Assembly (NCBI RefSeq): GCF_018457175.1
Contig: NZ_JAGFNU010000002.1
Location: forward strand, 248,001-312,000
Length of the DNA stretch: 64,000 nt
Direction of reading: 5' to 3'
Source: Pseudohalocynthiibacter aestuariivivens
GTDB taxonomy: Bacteria; Pseudomonadota; Alphaproteobacteria; Rhodobacterales; Rhodobacteraceae
Shown piece after piece: positions 8,729-17,815 of the stretch (the first letter of the stretch is position 1; the number at the start of each line of letters is the position of its first letter). A program made the translations under genes and the position numbers. A model generated the notes under the pieces. It saw only the letters and a list, made by a program, of their open reading frames with translations. It searched no databases and was not told where the DNA came from.

Positions 8729-10066
8729 TTACCAGCGGCGTTCAAATCGACGGCGCAGCAAAACAGCAACCGCATTCATCAGTATCAGGAAAATCAGCAG
8801 CACAATGATCGCACCCGAGGCGCGTTCAACAAATGCTGGGTCGGCGCGTTGCGTCCAGTTATAGACCTGCACCGGTAATGCCGACGCCGGATCAAAAAAA
8901 CCCTCAGGCGGCCCCGCCGGATACTCGCGCACAAATGCCACCATGCCGATCAGCAAAAGTGGTGCAGTTTCGCCAAGCGCCTGCGCCAGTCCGATAATCG
9001 TACCTGTCAGAATACCGGGTGCGGCAAGCGGCAGAACGTGGTGAAACACGGTTTGCATCTTGCTCGCCCCAACACCAAGTGCGGCATCTCGGATGCTGGG
9101 TGGAACGGATTTCAATGACGCGCGGGTCGAGATTATAATCGTCGGCAGTGTCATAAGCGTCAGAACCAAGCCACCAACGATGGGCGCTGATTGTGGCAGG
9201 CCGGCAAAGTTGATGAAAATCGCAAGGCCAAGAATACCATACACAATCGACGGCACCGCAGCCAGATTCGAGATATTGACTTCGATAATGTCTGTCAGAC
9301 GGCTTTGTTTGGAAAACTCCTCCAGATAGATCGACGCCGCTACCCCGACAGGAAGCGCAAGGAACAACACAACGACCATCATGTAAAGCGACCCCAGGAA
9401 AGCGACGCCAAGGCCTGCTGCTTCAGGTCGCTGTCCGGATGCATCGGGTGCGGTTAAAAAAGCCCAGTTAAAACGTTTCTCCAAGGAACCAGTCTCGATA
9501 AGCGCATCAACGATATCAAGCTGTTCGGGACTGACCTTATTGTCCAGCGCGGCACTTTCATGATCTACGCGCCCTTTCATGTACCCGTCTATTCGCCCAC
9601 CTGCGAGAAACTCGAACGTCACTGTGGTATCCAGTGAGTCAGGGTTCGCGAGAACAAAATTTCTGAGTTGGGCAGCGGCTTCCTTTGAAACGATTGCACC
9701 AATCTCTTTTTTCTTCAGGTCCGTCGCAAAACCAATTTCATCAAGGCGGCTTATCAATGCATTCGTGATCAGCGGCGCGTAACCGAAAGTGGAAACAGCT
9801 TTCATCTCTTCGATATCGCGATTTCCGTTTTTGTCGAGCTTTTCTGCAGGCAACAGGACATCAAGCGTCACGTAAGTCTGCATAAACGCGCTGCGACCAT
9901 TGCTAAAGATCGAGGTCAGCAGCACCAACAAAGCCAATATACCGATTGAAATCGCAATCAATCCGTAGACCTTAAACCGCTTTTCAGTGGCGTTCCTGCG
10001 TTTCGTAAGCGGGCTCAAGGTATAAAGCGAGGTTCGCGGAGCGCTGTGTCGTGTTGCATCGCTCAT
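8729..10066 (-). CDS. pstA: Phosphate ABC transporter permease PstA, with N-terminal DUF3333-type extension
   Basis: About 445 residues, clearly longer than E. coli PstA (about 296). The extra length is an N-terminal cytoplasmic tail, one membrane helix (about 35-60) and a periplasmic region of about 150 residues, the DUF3333 arrangement common in Rhodobacterales. The permease core (about 225-440) has five to six helices and the EAA loop '[26 protein letters not shown]'. I chose ATG 10066, which overlaps the pstC stop by four bases (ATGA). The longer open frame to 10132 would overlap pstC more and is unlikely. Confidence 0.94.
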   Translation of the reverse strand: MSDATRHSAPRTSLYTLSPLTKRRNATEKRFKVYGLIAISIGILALLVLLTSIFSNGRSAFMQTYVTLDVLLPAEKLDKNGNRDIEEMKAVSTFGYAPLITNALISRLDEIGFATDLKKKEIGAIVSKEAAAQLRNFVLANPDSLDTTVTFEFLAGGRIDGYMKGRVDHESAALDNKVSPEQLDIVDALIETGSLEKRFNWAFLTAPDASGQRPEAAGLGVAFLGSLYMMVVVLFLALPVGVAASIYLEEFSKQSRLTDIIEVNISNLAAVPSIVYGILGLAIFINFAGLPQSAPIVGGLVLTLMTLPTIIISTRASLKSVPPSIRDAALGVGASKMQTVFHHVLPLAAPGILTGTIIGLAQALGETAPLLLIGMVAFVREYPAGPPEGFFDPASALPVQVYNWTQRADPAFVERASGAIIVLLIFLILMNAVAVLLRRRFERRW

Positions 10067-11544
10067 TCGTATTGCTCCCGATATTTCCGCACGATGACAA
10101 GCGCGATGATGTTCAGCCCCAGTGTGATACAAAACAGTGTCAGGCCCAAAGCAAAGGCAACCAGTGTCTCAGGTGCTGCGAAATCGGTGTCCCCCGTAAG
10201 CTGACTCACAATTTTCACGGTGATGGTCGTCATCGCCTCAAACGGATTAACCAGTGCACCAAGGCCAGAATGCATTTGCGCCGCTGCGGCCCCTGCCCCA
10301 AGCACCACAATCATTGTTTCGCCAATCGCCCGCGATGCCGCAAGCAGGATCGCGCCAACAATCCCCGGAAGCGCCGCCGGAACAACAACCTGGCGGATCG
10401 TTTCAGAATGGGTTGCACCAAGACCTAAAGAGCCATCGCGCATCGCCTGTGGCACTGCGTTAATGATATCGTCCGACAATGAGCTCACAAATGGGATCAA
10501 CATAACCCCCATAACCAAACCAGCGGTCATAACGGAAGATCCGCTTTCACCTAGTCCCAAAGGCTGGGCAAAATGATCGCGCAGCATCGGCCCAACGGTT
10601 ATGAGAGCAAACAAACCGTAAACGATGGTCGGAATGCCCGCGAGAATTTCGATCATCAGTTTCGCCACGGCGCGCATTTTTGGCCCCGCGTATTCTGATA
10701 AGTAAATCGCCGCAAACAGACCGATTGGAACGGCAACCAGCAAAGCAACCATGCTGATGAAAAGCGTGCCCCATAACAAAGGTAACAATCCCAGCTCAGA
10801 GTCTCCGCGAAAGTCAGGCGACCAGACCGTACCAAAGAAAAAGTCGGCGGCAGGGAATTGGCTAAAGAAACTGCGGGTTTCAAAGAGCATTGAAAAAACA
10901 ATACCCAGTGTTGTCAGGATCGCGATTAAGGCAGCGCCGATAAGCAGGGCTAAAATCACACGCTCAACCACGTTTCGCGCGCGAAAATCTTTGTGGGTTC
11001 GCGAGTAGCTGTAAAAAGCCCCAACAAGCGCAAGGGCAAGAACGATCATCATCATCCAGAGTGAGCCAGTTTTGCGCATGATGCGATATTCCTGCGCGGC
11101 AGCAAGAACTTCGGGGCCAACCTTGGCCCCAAGGGCAATACCAAGATCGCCCAGTTGTTTGCGCACATCTGTAGACTCTGCGCGCATTTCTTCAGACTCT
11201 TCCAGCGTCAGAAGACCGTTGGACACCGCCATATCAAGTCCGTCTGCAACCCGGTGCACATCGCTCATCACAAGATCGCGCGTGCTGCCTTCAGCAATGG
11301 CGTTATCCGGTATGAGCTTAACGACCAGAGATTCAAGAAGTATCGGTTGAACCAGCAGCCAAACTGCCAATACCGCAAGTGATGGCACAAGAGAACTTAG
11401 TGCAACATTTGCTCCGTAGTAGGACGGAAGCGAATGCAGATCACGTATCTTTCCACCACTTGAGGCAAGCGCACGCGCCTTACCAGCGAAGTAACCGACC
11501 GCCGCGAAGGCGAGTATGAGGGTCAGAATCCAGATCAGGGACAT
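10063..11544 (-). CDS. pstC: Phosphate ABC transporter permease PstC, long form
   Basis: About 493 residues, longer than the usual 300-320. The N-terminal 200 residues hold two or three membrane helices separated by a helical stretch that is probably periplasmic. The permease core has the EAA-type loop 'DGSLGLGATHSETIRQVVVPAALPGI' and the usual six helices. The start is uncertain: ATG 11544 ('MSLIWILTL') is preferred, but an in-frame TTG at 11565 exists and neither has a strong ribosome site. It follows pstS after a hairpin and overlaps pstA by four bases. Confidence 0.93.
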   Translation of the reverse strand: MSLIWILTLILAFAAVGYFAGKARALASSGGKIRDLHSLPSYYGANVALSSLVPSLAVLAVWLLVQPILLESLVVKLIPDNAIAEGSTRDLVMSDVHRVADGLDMAVSNGLLTLEESEEMRAESTDVRKQLGDLGIALGAKVGPEVLAAAQEYRIMRKTGSLWMMMIVLALALVGAFYSYSRTHKDFRARNVVERVILALLIGAALIAILTTLGIVFSMLFETRSFFSQFPAADFFFGTVWSPDFRGDSELGLLPLLWGTLFISMVALLVAVPIGLFAAIYLSEYAGPKMRAVAKLMIEILAGIPTIVYGLFALITVGPMLRDHFAQPLGLGESGSSVMTAGLVMGVMLIPFVSSLSDDIINAVPQAMRDGSLGLGATHSETIRQVVVPAALPGIVGAILLAASRAIGETMIVVLGAGAAAAQMHSGLGALVNPFEAMTTITVKIVSQLTGDTDFAAPETLVAFALGLTLFCITLGLNIIALVIVRKYREQYE

Positions 11545-11573
11545 CAGGTCAGCCAGTCTTATCAAGAAGGGTG

Positions 11574-11598
11574 AAGGCGGCCCTTAGAAGGCCGCCTT
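11574..11598 (-). other. Intercistronic hairpin between pstS and pstC
   Basis: A perfect 9-bp GC-rich stem (11574-11582 with 11590-11598) with a 7-base loop, directly after the pstS stop. There is no T run after it in the leftward direction, so it is more likely an RNA-stabilising or partial-termination element that keeps pstS message in excess over the membrane subunits. Confidence 0.7.
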
Positions 11599-11606
11599 CC
11601 GTTTGA

Positions 11607-12635
11607 CTACATATTGTTTTCGTTTGAAACAGCAGCTTGAGTTGCTTCAAGTTCCGGATCAGCAACCAGACCGTACTCAGCCAATGGGCCATCCGGGCCT
11701 GCGATTTCTTCAGAAACGAAGAACTCTGCATATTCTTTCAGGCCGGGGATCACACCGATATGTGCCGCTTTTACGTAGAAGAAGAGCGGACGTGACACAG
11801 GGTATTCACCGGTCGAAATTGTCTCGGTCGAAGGCACAACACCCGACATGGTCGCAACCTGCAGCAGGTTGGTGTTGTTTTCGTAGAATGCGAGGCCAAA
11901 GACGCCGATACCGTCTTTGTTGCTTTCAATCCGCGCAAGGGTTTCCGTGTAGTCACCGTCGATGTCTACGGTACGGCCATCTGTACGAAGGTTGATGCAC
12001 TGTTTTTGTGCAGCTTTTTTGTCGCCGCCGTTTGCCTCAAAAAAGACGTCATAATCCCCAACAGCTTCGCAACCAGCGAGGATCATCTTATCTTCAAACA
12101 CTTCACGGGTACCGTGCTTGGTGCCCGGGATGAACGCCTGAATTTCTTGCGCTGGCAGATCAGGGTTTACCTCGTTCCACATCGTCACTGTGTTGGCCAC
12201 GACTTCACCGTCAACGACTATTGTATCAGACAGTGCACGATACCAGTCTTCTGGTGTAAATTCGAAAGCATTGCCATTGATGTCAGACGCGAAAACGATA
12301 CCGTCATAACCGATACGAACTTCGATGATATCGGTCACACCGTTTTCAGCGCATTTTGCAACTTCAGCATCTTTGATGCGGCGCGAGGCGTTTGCAACGT
12401 CGATCGTACCTTCACCAACTCCTTCACAGAATTTTTTCAGACCGGCGGAAGACCCGCCTGATTCAACAACGGGTGTCGGGAAATCAAAATTTTCACCAAA
12501 GGCCTCTGCAACAATTGCTGCATATGGAAGAACAGTGGATGACCCGGCAATCTGCACCTGGTCACGCGCCGCAGCGGCGGTGGCAGAAACAGCCGCGATC
12601 ACGATGGTCGATGCAGTCAGTTTGAGACAAGACAT
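11607..12635 (-). CDS. pstS: Phosphate ABC transporter periplasmic binding protein PstS
   Basis: About 342 residues with a Sec signal peptide (about 1-22, cleaved near 'ATAAAA-RDQ'). The phosphate-binding features are the 'IAGSSTVLPYA' loop near the mature N-terminus, 'ESGGSSAGLKKFCEG' and 'ANASRRIKDAE'. It captures phosphate in the periplasm for PstCAB. I chose ATG 12635 because AGGAGCT lies 5-12 bases upstream and a signal peptide follows at once. The open frame extends 38 codons further up, but that segment overlaps the promoter region. A triple Pho box lies about 80 bases upstream. Confidence 0.96.
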   Translation of the reverse strand: MSCLKLTASTIVIAAVSATAAAARDQVQIAGSSTVLPYAAIVAEAFGENFDFPTPVVESGGSSAGLKKFCEGVGEGTIDVANASRRIKDAEVAKCAENGVTDIIEVRIGYDGIVFASDINGNAFEFTPEDWYRALSDTIVVDGEVVANTVTMWNEVNPDLPAQEIQAFIPGTKHGTREVFEDKMILAGCEAVGDYDVFFEANGGDKKAAQKQCINLRTDGRTVDIDGDYTETLARIESNKDGIGVFGLAFYENNTNLLQVATMSGVVPSTETISTGEYPVSRPLFFYVKAAHIGVIPGLKEYAEFFVSEEIAGPDGPLAEYGLVADPELEATQAAVSNENNM

Positions 12636-12715
12636 TAGAGAGCTCCTAGTTAGCTTTTCGGTTTCCAATCCGGGTAACCGACAGCGCCCTCCTAAGCGCA
12701 GTGCACAATGCTTTT

Positions 12716-12744
12716 GTGACAGTTGCGTAACAGTTTTATGACAG
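12716..12744 (-). promoter_or_regulatory. Triple Pho box upstream of pstS
   Basis: Read leftward there are three 7-base half-sites with 11-bp spacing: CTGTCAT (12744-12738), CTGTTAC (12733-12727) and CTGTCAC (12722-12716). The first two, with AAAA between them, fit the enterobacterial Pho box closely. One helical turn between half-sites is what tandem PhoB dimers need. The element lies 81 bases before the pstS start and would place PhoB at the -35 region of the pst-phoU-phoB operon. Confidence 0.9.
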
Positions 12745-12783
12745 AACAAGACTTTTCGTGGAAAAGTCAGAAACTTCGGCTGT

Positions 12784-13836
12784 CTAGGCTTTTCGTATGG
12801 GCAAAACGACCGAGAATTTGCTGCCCTCGCCTGTGGCGCTAGAGATTCTAAGACGTCCGCGATGCCGGTTGATAATGTGCTTCACAATCGCAAGCCCAAG
12901 CCCCGTCCCACCCATTTCACGCGACCGGTGGCTATCAACGCGATAAAACCGCTCGGTCAAGCGTGGTAAATACTGCGGGTCGATGCCCGCGCCATGGTCG
13001 ATGACTTCAACGCGCACGCCCGGACCACGCAAACTGTTTTCATTTGTACTGATTGATAAGTTCACTTCGACTGTTTTATTGCGACCGCCGTACTTGATCG
13101 CGTTTTCGATCAGGTTCGTAAAAACCTGCAAGAGCTGATCAGAATCTCCCGGTGCTTTCATTGAGGATTCATCAACCTTTACGACTATCTGGACATTCTC
13201 GGCCAACGCCAATGCAGACAAGGATTGTACCGCTGATCTGACAAGGACTTCTACATCGACCATGTCGTTCGGGCGAATACGTTCCTCACTCTCCACGCGC
13301 GACAAGGAAAGCAAGTCCCCGACCAACCGGTTCATCCGGGTCGCTTCGGTCTCCATGATTTCAAGAAAACGGGTCCGCGCGGCTGCATCATCTTTCGCAG
13401 CACCACTCAACGTTTCAATGAACCCTAAAAGGGCTGTCAGAGGCGTACGCAGTTCATGGCTCACATTCGCGACAAAATCACGCCGCATCTGCCCTGCTTC
13501 TTCCCTCAGTGTTACGTCATTAAAACTGATGATCGCCCCTGTACCAGGGGTTTCCAGCGTGACAGGGGCACAGGTCACCAGATACGTCGTTTCACGGCCT
13601 GCTTCGTTACTGATATAGCGCGTTTCACCCGGCGCAGCGTCACGCAGCACCGCCTCAACACAATCCAAAAGAATGGGTTGTCTCAAGACCGAAATATAAT
13701 GCCGCCCGGTAAGGCCATAGCCAAGCAGTTTTTCAGCTTCCGGGTTCAAGATTTGAACGTGCTCATCCGCAGCGACCAGGACCAATGGAATTGGAACACC
13801 AGTCAAAACAGTTTGCATTGCTTCGTTTTTTATCAT
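12784..13836 (-). CDS. phoR: Phosphate regulon sensor histidine kinase PhoR, without membrane segments
   Basis: A 350-residue kinase: a PAS domain at about 5-105, DHp helices with the H-box 'VSHELRTPLTALLGF' (phospho-acceptor His127), and a HATPase domain with N-box 'NLIENAIKYGG', G1 'DHGAGI' and G2 'GGTGLGLAI'. It phosphorylates PhoB. Unlike E. coli PhoR, no hydrophobic membrane segment is visible, so it is probably cytoplasmic or held at the membrane by PstB/PhoU. It is upstream of pstS on the same strand but separated by the Pho box region. Confidence 0.92.
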   Translation of the reverse strand: MIKNEAMQTVLTGVPIPLVLVAADEHVQILNPEAEKLLGYGLTGRHYISVLRQPILLDCVEAVLRDAAPGETRYISNEAGRETTYLVTCAPVTLETPGTGAIISFNDVTLREEAGQMRRDFVANVSHELRTPLTALLGFIETLSGAAKDDAAARTRFLEIMETEATRMNRLVGDLLSLSRVESEERIRPNDMVDVEVLVRSAVQSLSALALAENVQIVVKVDESSMKAPGDSDQLLQVFTNLIENAIKYGGRNKTVEVNLSISTNENSLRGPGVRVEVIDHGAGIDPQYLPRLTERFYRVDSHRSREMGGTGLGLAIVKHIINRHRGRLRISSATGEGSKFSVVLPIRKA

Positions 13837-14008
13837 TTTTCCGCGCCTTACCCAAAATTGACGCTACGTCCTGTCGTCTTTTTGCGACGATTTACCGCTA
13901 CATCTTGATTTACGACCCTTCGTATCCGACCTATATTGCCGCTAGATGCTTGTAAAACTATTCCGATGAGGGGATCTCATTCCACAGTCAGTGGAAGAGC
14001 GGAAAAGA
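13837..14008. other. Divergent intergenic region phoR / small frameshifted gene
   Basis: 172 bases between two divergent starts. I saw no Pho-box-like repeats here, so phoR may not be autoregulated through PhoB from this side. Confidence 0.4.
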
Positions 14009-14397
14009 ATGACGACGACAGGGCAAACGCATACTCCATCAAACAACCAAAACACCGGATTGATTTTGGTCGTTGGCGATGTTCAGGACTGGCTTAGCAA
14101 CGGCAGAGAGCTTCCCAAGGTTGAACTGATTGAATTTGTCAAATTCAACGAAATCACCGCTGATTTGTTGCAGCGGTTGAACCCTTGTGTTGTGCTTGCC
14201 CCCTCATCGCGAGGCGCTTTGACGCGCTGGATCTTGCGAAGGTCCTTTGCGAATTCAGCTTCAAAGGGAAGTTTCGTGTTCTTTGCCCAGCATTGCCAAC
14301 ACCAAAGATGATTCTGAAAGAGTTCAAAACCCTCGCGCCCAAGCTTGATTTTGAGCTTCTGCAAATCGATGATAATCCAACAGTCAAGACCGAGTAG
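14009..14397 (+). pseudogene. Small conserved-looking gene interrupted by a frameshift
   Basis: The first frame starts at ATG 14009 and reads through 'NTGLILVVGDVQDWL' and 'DLLQRLNPCVVLAP'. It then loses sense. One frame back, the reading continues at once with 'LIARRFDALDLAKVLCEF', 'FRVLCPALPTPKMILKE' and 'APKLDFELLQIDDN' to TAG 14395-14397. The switch falls at a run of five C (14199-14203), and one more C would restore a single protein of about 129 residues. It is either a frameshift mutation, a sequencing error in a homopolymer or, less likely, -1 slippage. No function is recognised. It is divergent from phoR, and its 3' end overlaps the next convergent gene by 14 bases. Confidence 0.6.
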
Positions 14398-15577
14398 CGT
14401 TAGCCGCCTCAATCGCTTCGGTGAATTCTTCTTTTAACAGATCAATGTCTTCGACACCGACAGACACACGGAAAAACCCTTGTGAAATGCCCAGGGCAAG
14501 CCGTTGGTCTTCTGACAACGCCCTGTGGGAAGACGATGCTGAATGGCTTAGCGTTGTTCCGATGTCGCCAAGAGTTGGCGCAAAAGCGATGTTCTTCGCA
14601 GCTCGGGCCAATGTGTTTGCAGCGTCACGCCCGCCATTGATTTCAAAGCTGACCATGTTACCCCCCCGACCAGACAACAAAGCAACGGCACGGTTGTGGT
14701 CCGGGTGGTCAGAACGCATCGGATAAACAACACGCTTTACACCCATTAGCCCGGCCAGATGGTCTGCAAGACGCGCTGCGCTCTCTGCCGCCCGATCATA
14801 GCGCAATTCGAACGAGTAAAGCCCGCGTTCAGCAAGCCAGCAGTCAAACGGGCTGCCGGTCATGCCCCAAGTGATTGCCGTAGTCGCAATTCTTTCCTGC
14901 AAGTTTTCGTCGCGTGCGACGACATAGCCAAGCATCGCGTCGGAATGACCAGCAAGCAGTTTCGTGACAGAGTGGATGACAACATCGGCACCATGCTCAA
15001 ACGGGCTATACCCACGCGGCGTTGTAAACGTATTGTCGATCATTAGGATCAGGCCATGCGCCTTTGCCAGCCGAACGATCCCTTCCATATCCGCAACCCG
15101 CAGCGTTGGGTTTGAAACAACCTCTACCAGAATTGCTTTTGTTTCCGCGCGAATAGCGGCCTCGAAGGCTGCGGTATCCGTCGGGTCGGCCAAAGTGAAT
15201 CCGATGCCAAATCTTGGCAGATCCTCGTTCATCATACGTAGGGAGCGGCCATAAAGCTGATCCCCCGCAATGATGTGGTCGCCGGTGTTCAAAAGCCCCA
15301 GAACCGCTGCGGTTACGGCGGCCATGCCAGACGATGTAATGATGCCGCCGCTCACACCTTCCATACCATCAATCTTTTGAGCAAGAACGCTGGCGTTCGG
15401 ATGGCCTTCGCGCGAATATGCATAGCCGGACGTCCGCCCCTCATATTGATCGTCAAGCGCATCCGGGCAGTCAGACGCATAGACGACTGACGGCTGAATG
15501 GGTGTGCCAACAGGACGGCTTGTGCTTTCTGGCCAGGGTGTGCGGCGCACGAGGGAGGGTGACTTTGACTCTGACAT
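14384..15577 (-). CDS. Cys/Met metabolism PLP-dependent enzyme (cystathionine gamma-synthase/beta-lyase superfamily)
   Basis: 397 residues, normal for the trans-sulfuration family. Seen: 'SSGMAAVTAAVL' (phosphate-binding region), the substrate loop 'YGRSLRMM', 'VVSNPTLRVADM', 'IDNTFTTPRGYSPFEHGADVVIHSVTKLLAGHSDAMLG' with the PLP lysine in 'SVTK', and the C-terminal 'FFRVSVGVEDID'. Whether it is a beta-lyase, gamma-synthase or gamma-lyase cannot be decided here. It is the last gene of the leftward yicC-gmk-carbonic anhydrase group. Confidence 0.9.
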   Translation of the reverse strand: MSESKSPSLVRRTPWPESTSRPVGTPIQPSVVYASDCPDALDDQYEGRTSGYAYSREGHPNASVLAQKIDGMEGVSGGIITSSGMAAVTAAVLGLLNTGDHIIAGDQLYGRSLRMMNEDLPRFGIGFTLADPTDTAAFEAAIRAETKAILVEVVSNPTLRVADMEGIVRLAKAHGLILMIDNTFTTPRGYSPFEHGADVVIHSVTKLLAGHSDAMLGYVVARDENLQERIATTAITWGMTGSPFDCWLAERGLYSFELRYDRAAESAARLADHLAGLMGVKRVVYPMRSDHPDHNRAVALLSGRGGNMVSFEINGGRDAANTLARAAKNIAFAPTLGDIGTTLSHSASSSHRALSEDQRLALGISQGFFRVSVGVEDIDLLKEEFTEAIEAANATRS

Positions 15578-15605
15578 TAGGGGGTTCCTTTCGGACGGGA
15601 TTTGT

Positions 15606-16124
15606 TCAGGCGTTGCTTAGCCCGTCACGGTAACGGCGCATGTTTTGCTGATAGCCTTGGGCAGAAGCCAGCAGGCCCGCGATTGCCTCTTCATCCAAAG
15701 CACGAACAACCCTGCCGGGCGCACCCATCACAAGTGAGCCATCCGGGATTTCCTTACCTTCCGTGATCAACGCCCCTGCCCCAATCAGGCAATTTCGGCC
15801 GACCCGCGCGCCATTCAAGACCATCGCGCCCATACCGATCAGGCTTTGTTCGCCTATTGTGCAGCCATGCAGCATTGCCTTATGGCCAATCGTGCAGTTC
15901 TTACCAATTGTCAGCGGATATCCGATATCCGTGTGCAGCACTGAATTTTCCTGAATATTGCTGCCTTCACCGACATGGATCAGTTCGTTGTCACCGCGCA
16001 AAGTGGACCCGAACCAGACGGATGCCCCTGCGTCCAGCCGGACATGTCCAATCAGGTTTGCATCCGGGGCAACCCAGCTATCATCATCCAGTTCCGGCGA
16101 TATGCCATCCAGTGAATAGAGCAT
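15606..16124 (-). CDS. Gamma-class carbonic anhydrase-like hexapeptide-repeat protein
   Basis: 172 residues forming a left-handed beta-helix of about six to seven hexapeptide turns, with a C-terminal helix. The zinc-site histidines are seen in 'ENSVLHTD', '[12 protein letters not shown]' (H-x4-H), and the '[11 protein letters not shown]' loop is typical of the YrdA/CaiE/PaaY group. Carbonic anhydrase activity is possible but not assured, as many members have no known activity. The start overlaps the gmk stop by one base (TAATG). Confidence 0.9.
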   Translation of the reverse strand: MLYSLDGISPELDDDSWVAPDANLIGHVRLDAGASVWFGSTLRGDNELIHVGEGSNIQENSVLHTDIGYPLTIGKNCTIGHKAMLHGCTIGEQSLIGMGAMVLNGARVGRNCLIGAGALITEGKEIPDGSLVMGAPGRVVRALDEEAIAGLLASAQGYQQNMRRYRDGLSNA

Positions 16125-16777
16125 TATGTCCGCTCCTCAAATTCTGTGTTCAGGCCGCGCACCAGTTCAACCAACCCGGGTTGGCGGCTGCGCCTCTGAC
16201 GTTCTGCTGAAACGATCGAGATCATTTGCAGCTCCGCCTTATCCACATCAGTATTGACCAGAACGTAGTCATACTCGGCCCAGTGGCTGATCTCGTCACG
16301 GCTTTTGCGCATACGTCCGGCGATCACCTCGTCGCTGTCCTGCGCGCGCGAGCGGAGCCTGCTTTCAAGTTCGGCTATCGAAGGTGGCAAAACAAAGATC
16401 GACACGACGTCATCTGCCAAAGTTGAATTTCTGATTTGCTGCCCACCTTGCCAATCAATATCAAACAGCACATCGCGGCCCGCTTTGATTGCGTCTTCGA
16501 CAGGGGCCTTCGGAGACCCGTAAAAATGGTCAAACACCTGCGCATGCTCCAGCATTTCGCCTTCTTCAACCATTTTCTGGAACTCATCATGTGTTTTGAA
16601 ATAATATTCTCGCCCGTCTTCTTCACCGGGTCGCGGTGCGCGAGTAGTTGCTGAAACTGAAAACTTGAGGCTCGGATCCCACGCCATCAATCTTTTTGCC
16701 AGTGTCGATTTACCAGCCCCGGACGGGGATGAAAGAATAATCAGGATACCACGTCTGTTGGGTTTTGACTCGCTCAT
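16124..16777 (-). CDS. gmk: Guanylate kinase
   Basis: 217 residues, slightly longer than E. coli Gmk. It phosphorylates GMP to GDP. P-loop '[10 protein letters not shown]' is at residues 16-25. The GMP-binding stretch '[22 protein letters not shown]' and '[10 protein letters not shown]' are complete, and the lid has '[17 protein letters not shown]'. It follows yicC by two bases, an arrangement found across proteobacteria. Confidence 0.97.
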   Translation of the reverse strand: MSESKPNRRGILIILSSPSGAGKSTLAKRLMAWDPSLKFSVSATTRAPRPGEEDGREYYFKTHDEFQKMVEEGEMLEHAQVFDHFYGSPKAPVEDAIKAGRDVLFDIDWQGGQQIRNSTLADDVVSIFVLPPSIAELESRLRSRAQDSDEVIAGRMRKSRDEISHWAEYDYVLVNTDVDKAELQMISIVSAERQRRSRQPGLVELVRGLNTEFEERT

Positions 16778-16779
16778 GC

Positions 16780-17670
16780 CTACTCCACATTCTGAACTTG
16801 TTCGCGCATCTGATCGATGGTCGCTTTCAGGTCAAGGCCCAGAGAGGTCAGATCAACCGACTGCGATTTTGAGCACAGCGTGTTTGCTTCGCGCATAAAT
16901 TCCTGCATCAGAAAATCGAGCTTACGCCCAATGCTTCCCTTGGTTTTAAGCAGTTCGTTTGCAGCGTCGACATGGGCCATCAGGCGGTCAATTTCTTCGG
17001 TCACGTCCGCCTTTACCGCGAGCAGCGCTAGTTCCTGCGCCAGGCGGCTTTCGTCAACGCCCTGCATGTTTTCAAGCACCAGCGCAAGATTAGCACGCAG
17101 TTGTTCAGCAACCTTTGGTTTGCGATCTTCCGCGACGACCTTGGCGCGCTTTGTCAATTCTCCGATATGGTCAATTTGCCCGGAAATCACAGATTGAAGT
17201 GCTGCACCTTCTGAGGCACGCATCTTGCTGAAATCTGCAACCAGTGGCTCAAAATCAGCTAGCAGAGCCGCCATTAGCGCGCCGCTGTCGTCTTCGGCAC
17301 TACTCATTTCCAAAACACCGCGCTGGGCCATGACATCACTGGCCCGTGTCGGCACAAGCGAAATATCTGCTTCAGCGGCGGCGATTTCAACCTCGGCAAT
17401 TTGTGCAAGGACACGGCGCATCTGGTCTTGATTAAGGCTTTGTGTTTCAGCGCTATCTTCGCGCAGGACGCGAAGCGTCAGGTTCACGCTACCGCGTGCG
17501 ATACGCTTGCTCAAAATACCACGCAGTGCCTGTTCAAGACCGGATATCCAGTCCGGAACGCGCAACCTCAGATCCAGTCCTTTTGCATTCACGCTGCGCA
17601 ATTCCCAGGTCCAGCTGTAGGTCTCGTTTTGTCCTCGTCCCGTGGCAAAGCCCGTCATAGAGTTAACCAT
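16780..17670 (-). CDS. YicC family endoribonuclease-like protein
   Basis: 296 residues with the YicC N-terminal signature '[10 protein letters not shown]' and '[20 protein letters not shown]', and the C-terminal DUF1732 signature '[16 protein letters not shown]', '[22 protein letters not shown]' . E. coli YicC has been reported as an RNase acting on the small RNA RyhB; a similar role here is inference. It is the first gene of the yicC-gmk operon and diverges from the PAS gene. Confidence 0.95.
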   Translation of the reverse strand: MVNSMTGFATGRGQNETYSWTWELRSVNAKGLDLRLRVPDWISGLEQALRGILSKRIARGSVNLTLRVLREDSAETQSLNQDQMRRVLAQIAEVEIAAAEADISLVPTRASDVMAQRGVLEMSSAEDDSGALMAALLADFEPLVADFSKMRASEGAALQSVISGQIDHIGELTKRAKVVAEDRKPKVAEQLRANLALVLENMQGVDESRLAQELALLAVKADVTEEIDRLMAHVDAANELLKTKGSIGRKLDFLMQEFMREANTLCSKSQSVDLTSLGLDLKATIDQMREQVQNVE

Positions 17671-17712
17671 TTAACAACTTTATCCCCCAAACCCTGCGCA
17701 ACCTATGCGATG

Positions 17713-17728
17713 TTAACTTACGAGTAAC
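17713..17728. promoter_or_regulatory. CtrA-like site upstream of the PAS gene
   Basis: TTAA, seven bases, GTAAC, one mismatch from the alphaproteobacterial CtrA consensus TTAA-N7-TTAAC. It sits between yicC and the PAS gene, about 90 bases before the latter's start. The same TTAA-N7-GTAACC form occurs at 21172-21188. Motif match only. Confidence 0.35.
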
Positions 17729-17815
17729 CATTGTGGACATAGGGTTAACAGAGCCATCCCCTATGAACAACAAACCCCGATAACAGGGGTGTAAATCGAT
17801 AGAGAGTGCGGCACC

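Noticed and set aside
12636-12749. N-terminal 38-codon extension of pstS
   Set aside because: It covers the Pho box and lacks a signal peptide; the ATG at 12635 has a strong ribosome site and signal peptide.
13837-14008. Search for a Pho box ahead of phoR
   Set aside because: No pair of CTGTCAT-like repeats at 11-bp spacing was seen on either strand.
15578-15605. SAM riboswitch before the Cys/Met PLP-enzyme gene
   Set aside because: The gap is only 28 bases and the gene is last in an operon; there is no room for a riboswitch.
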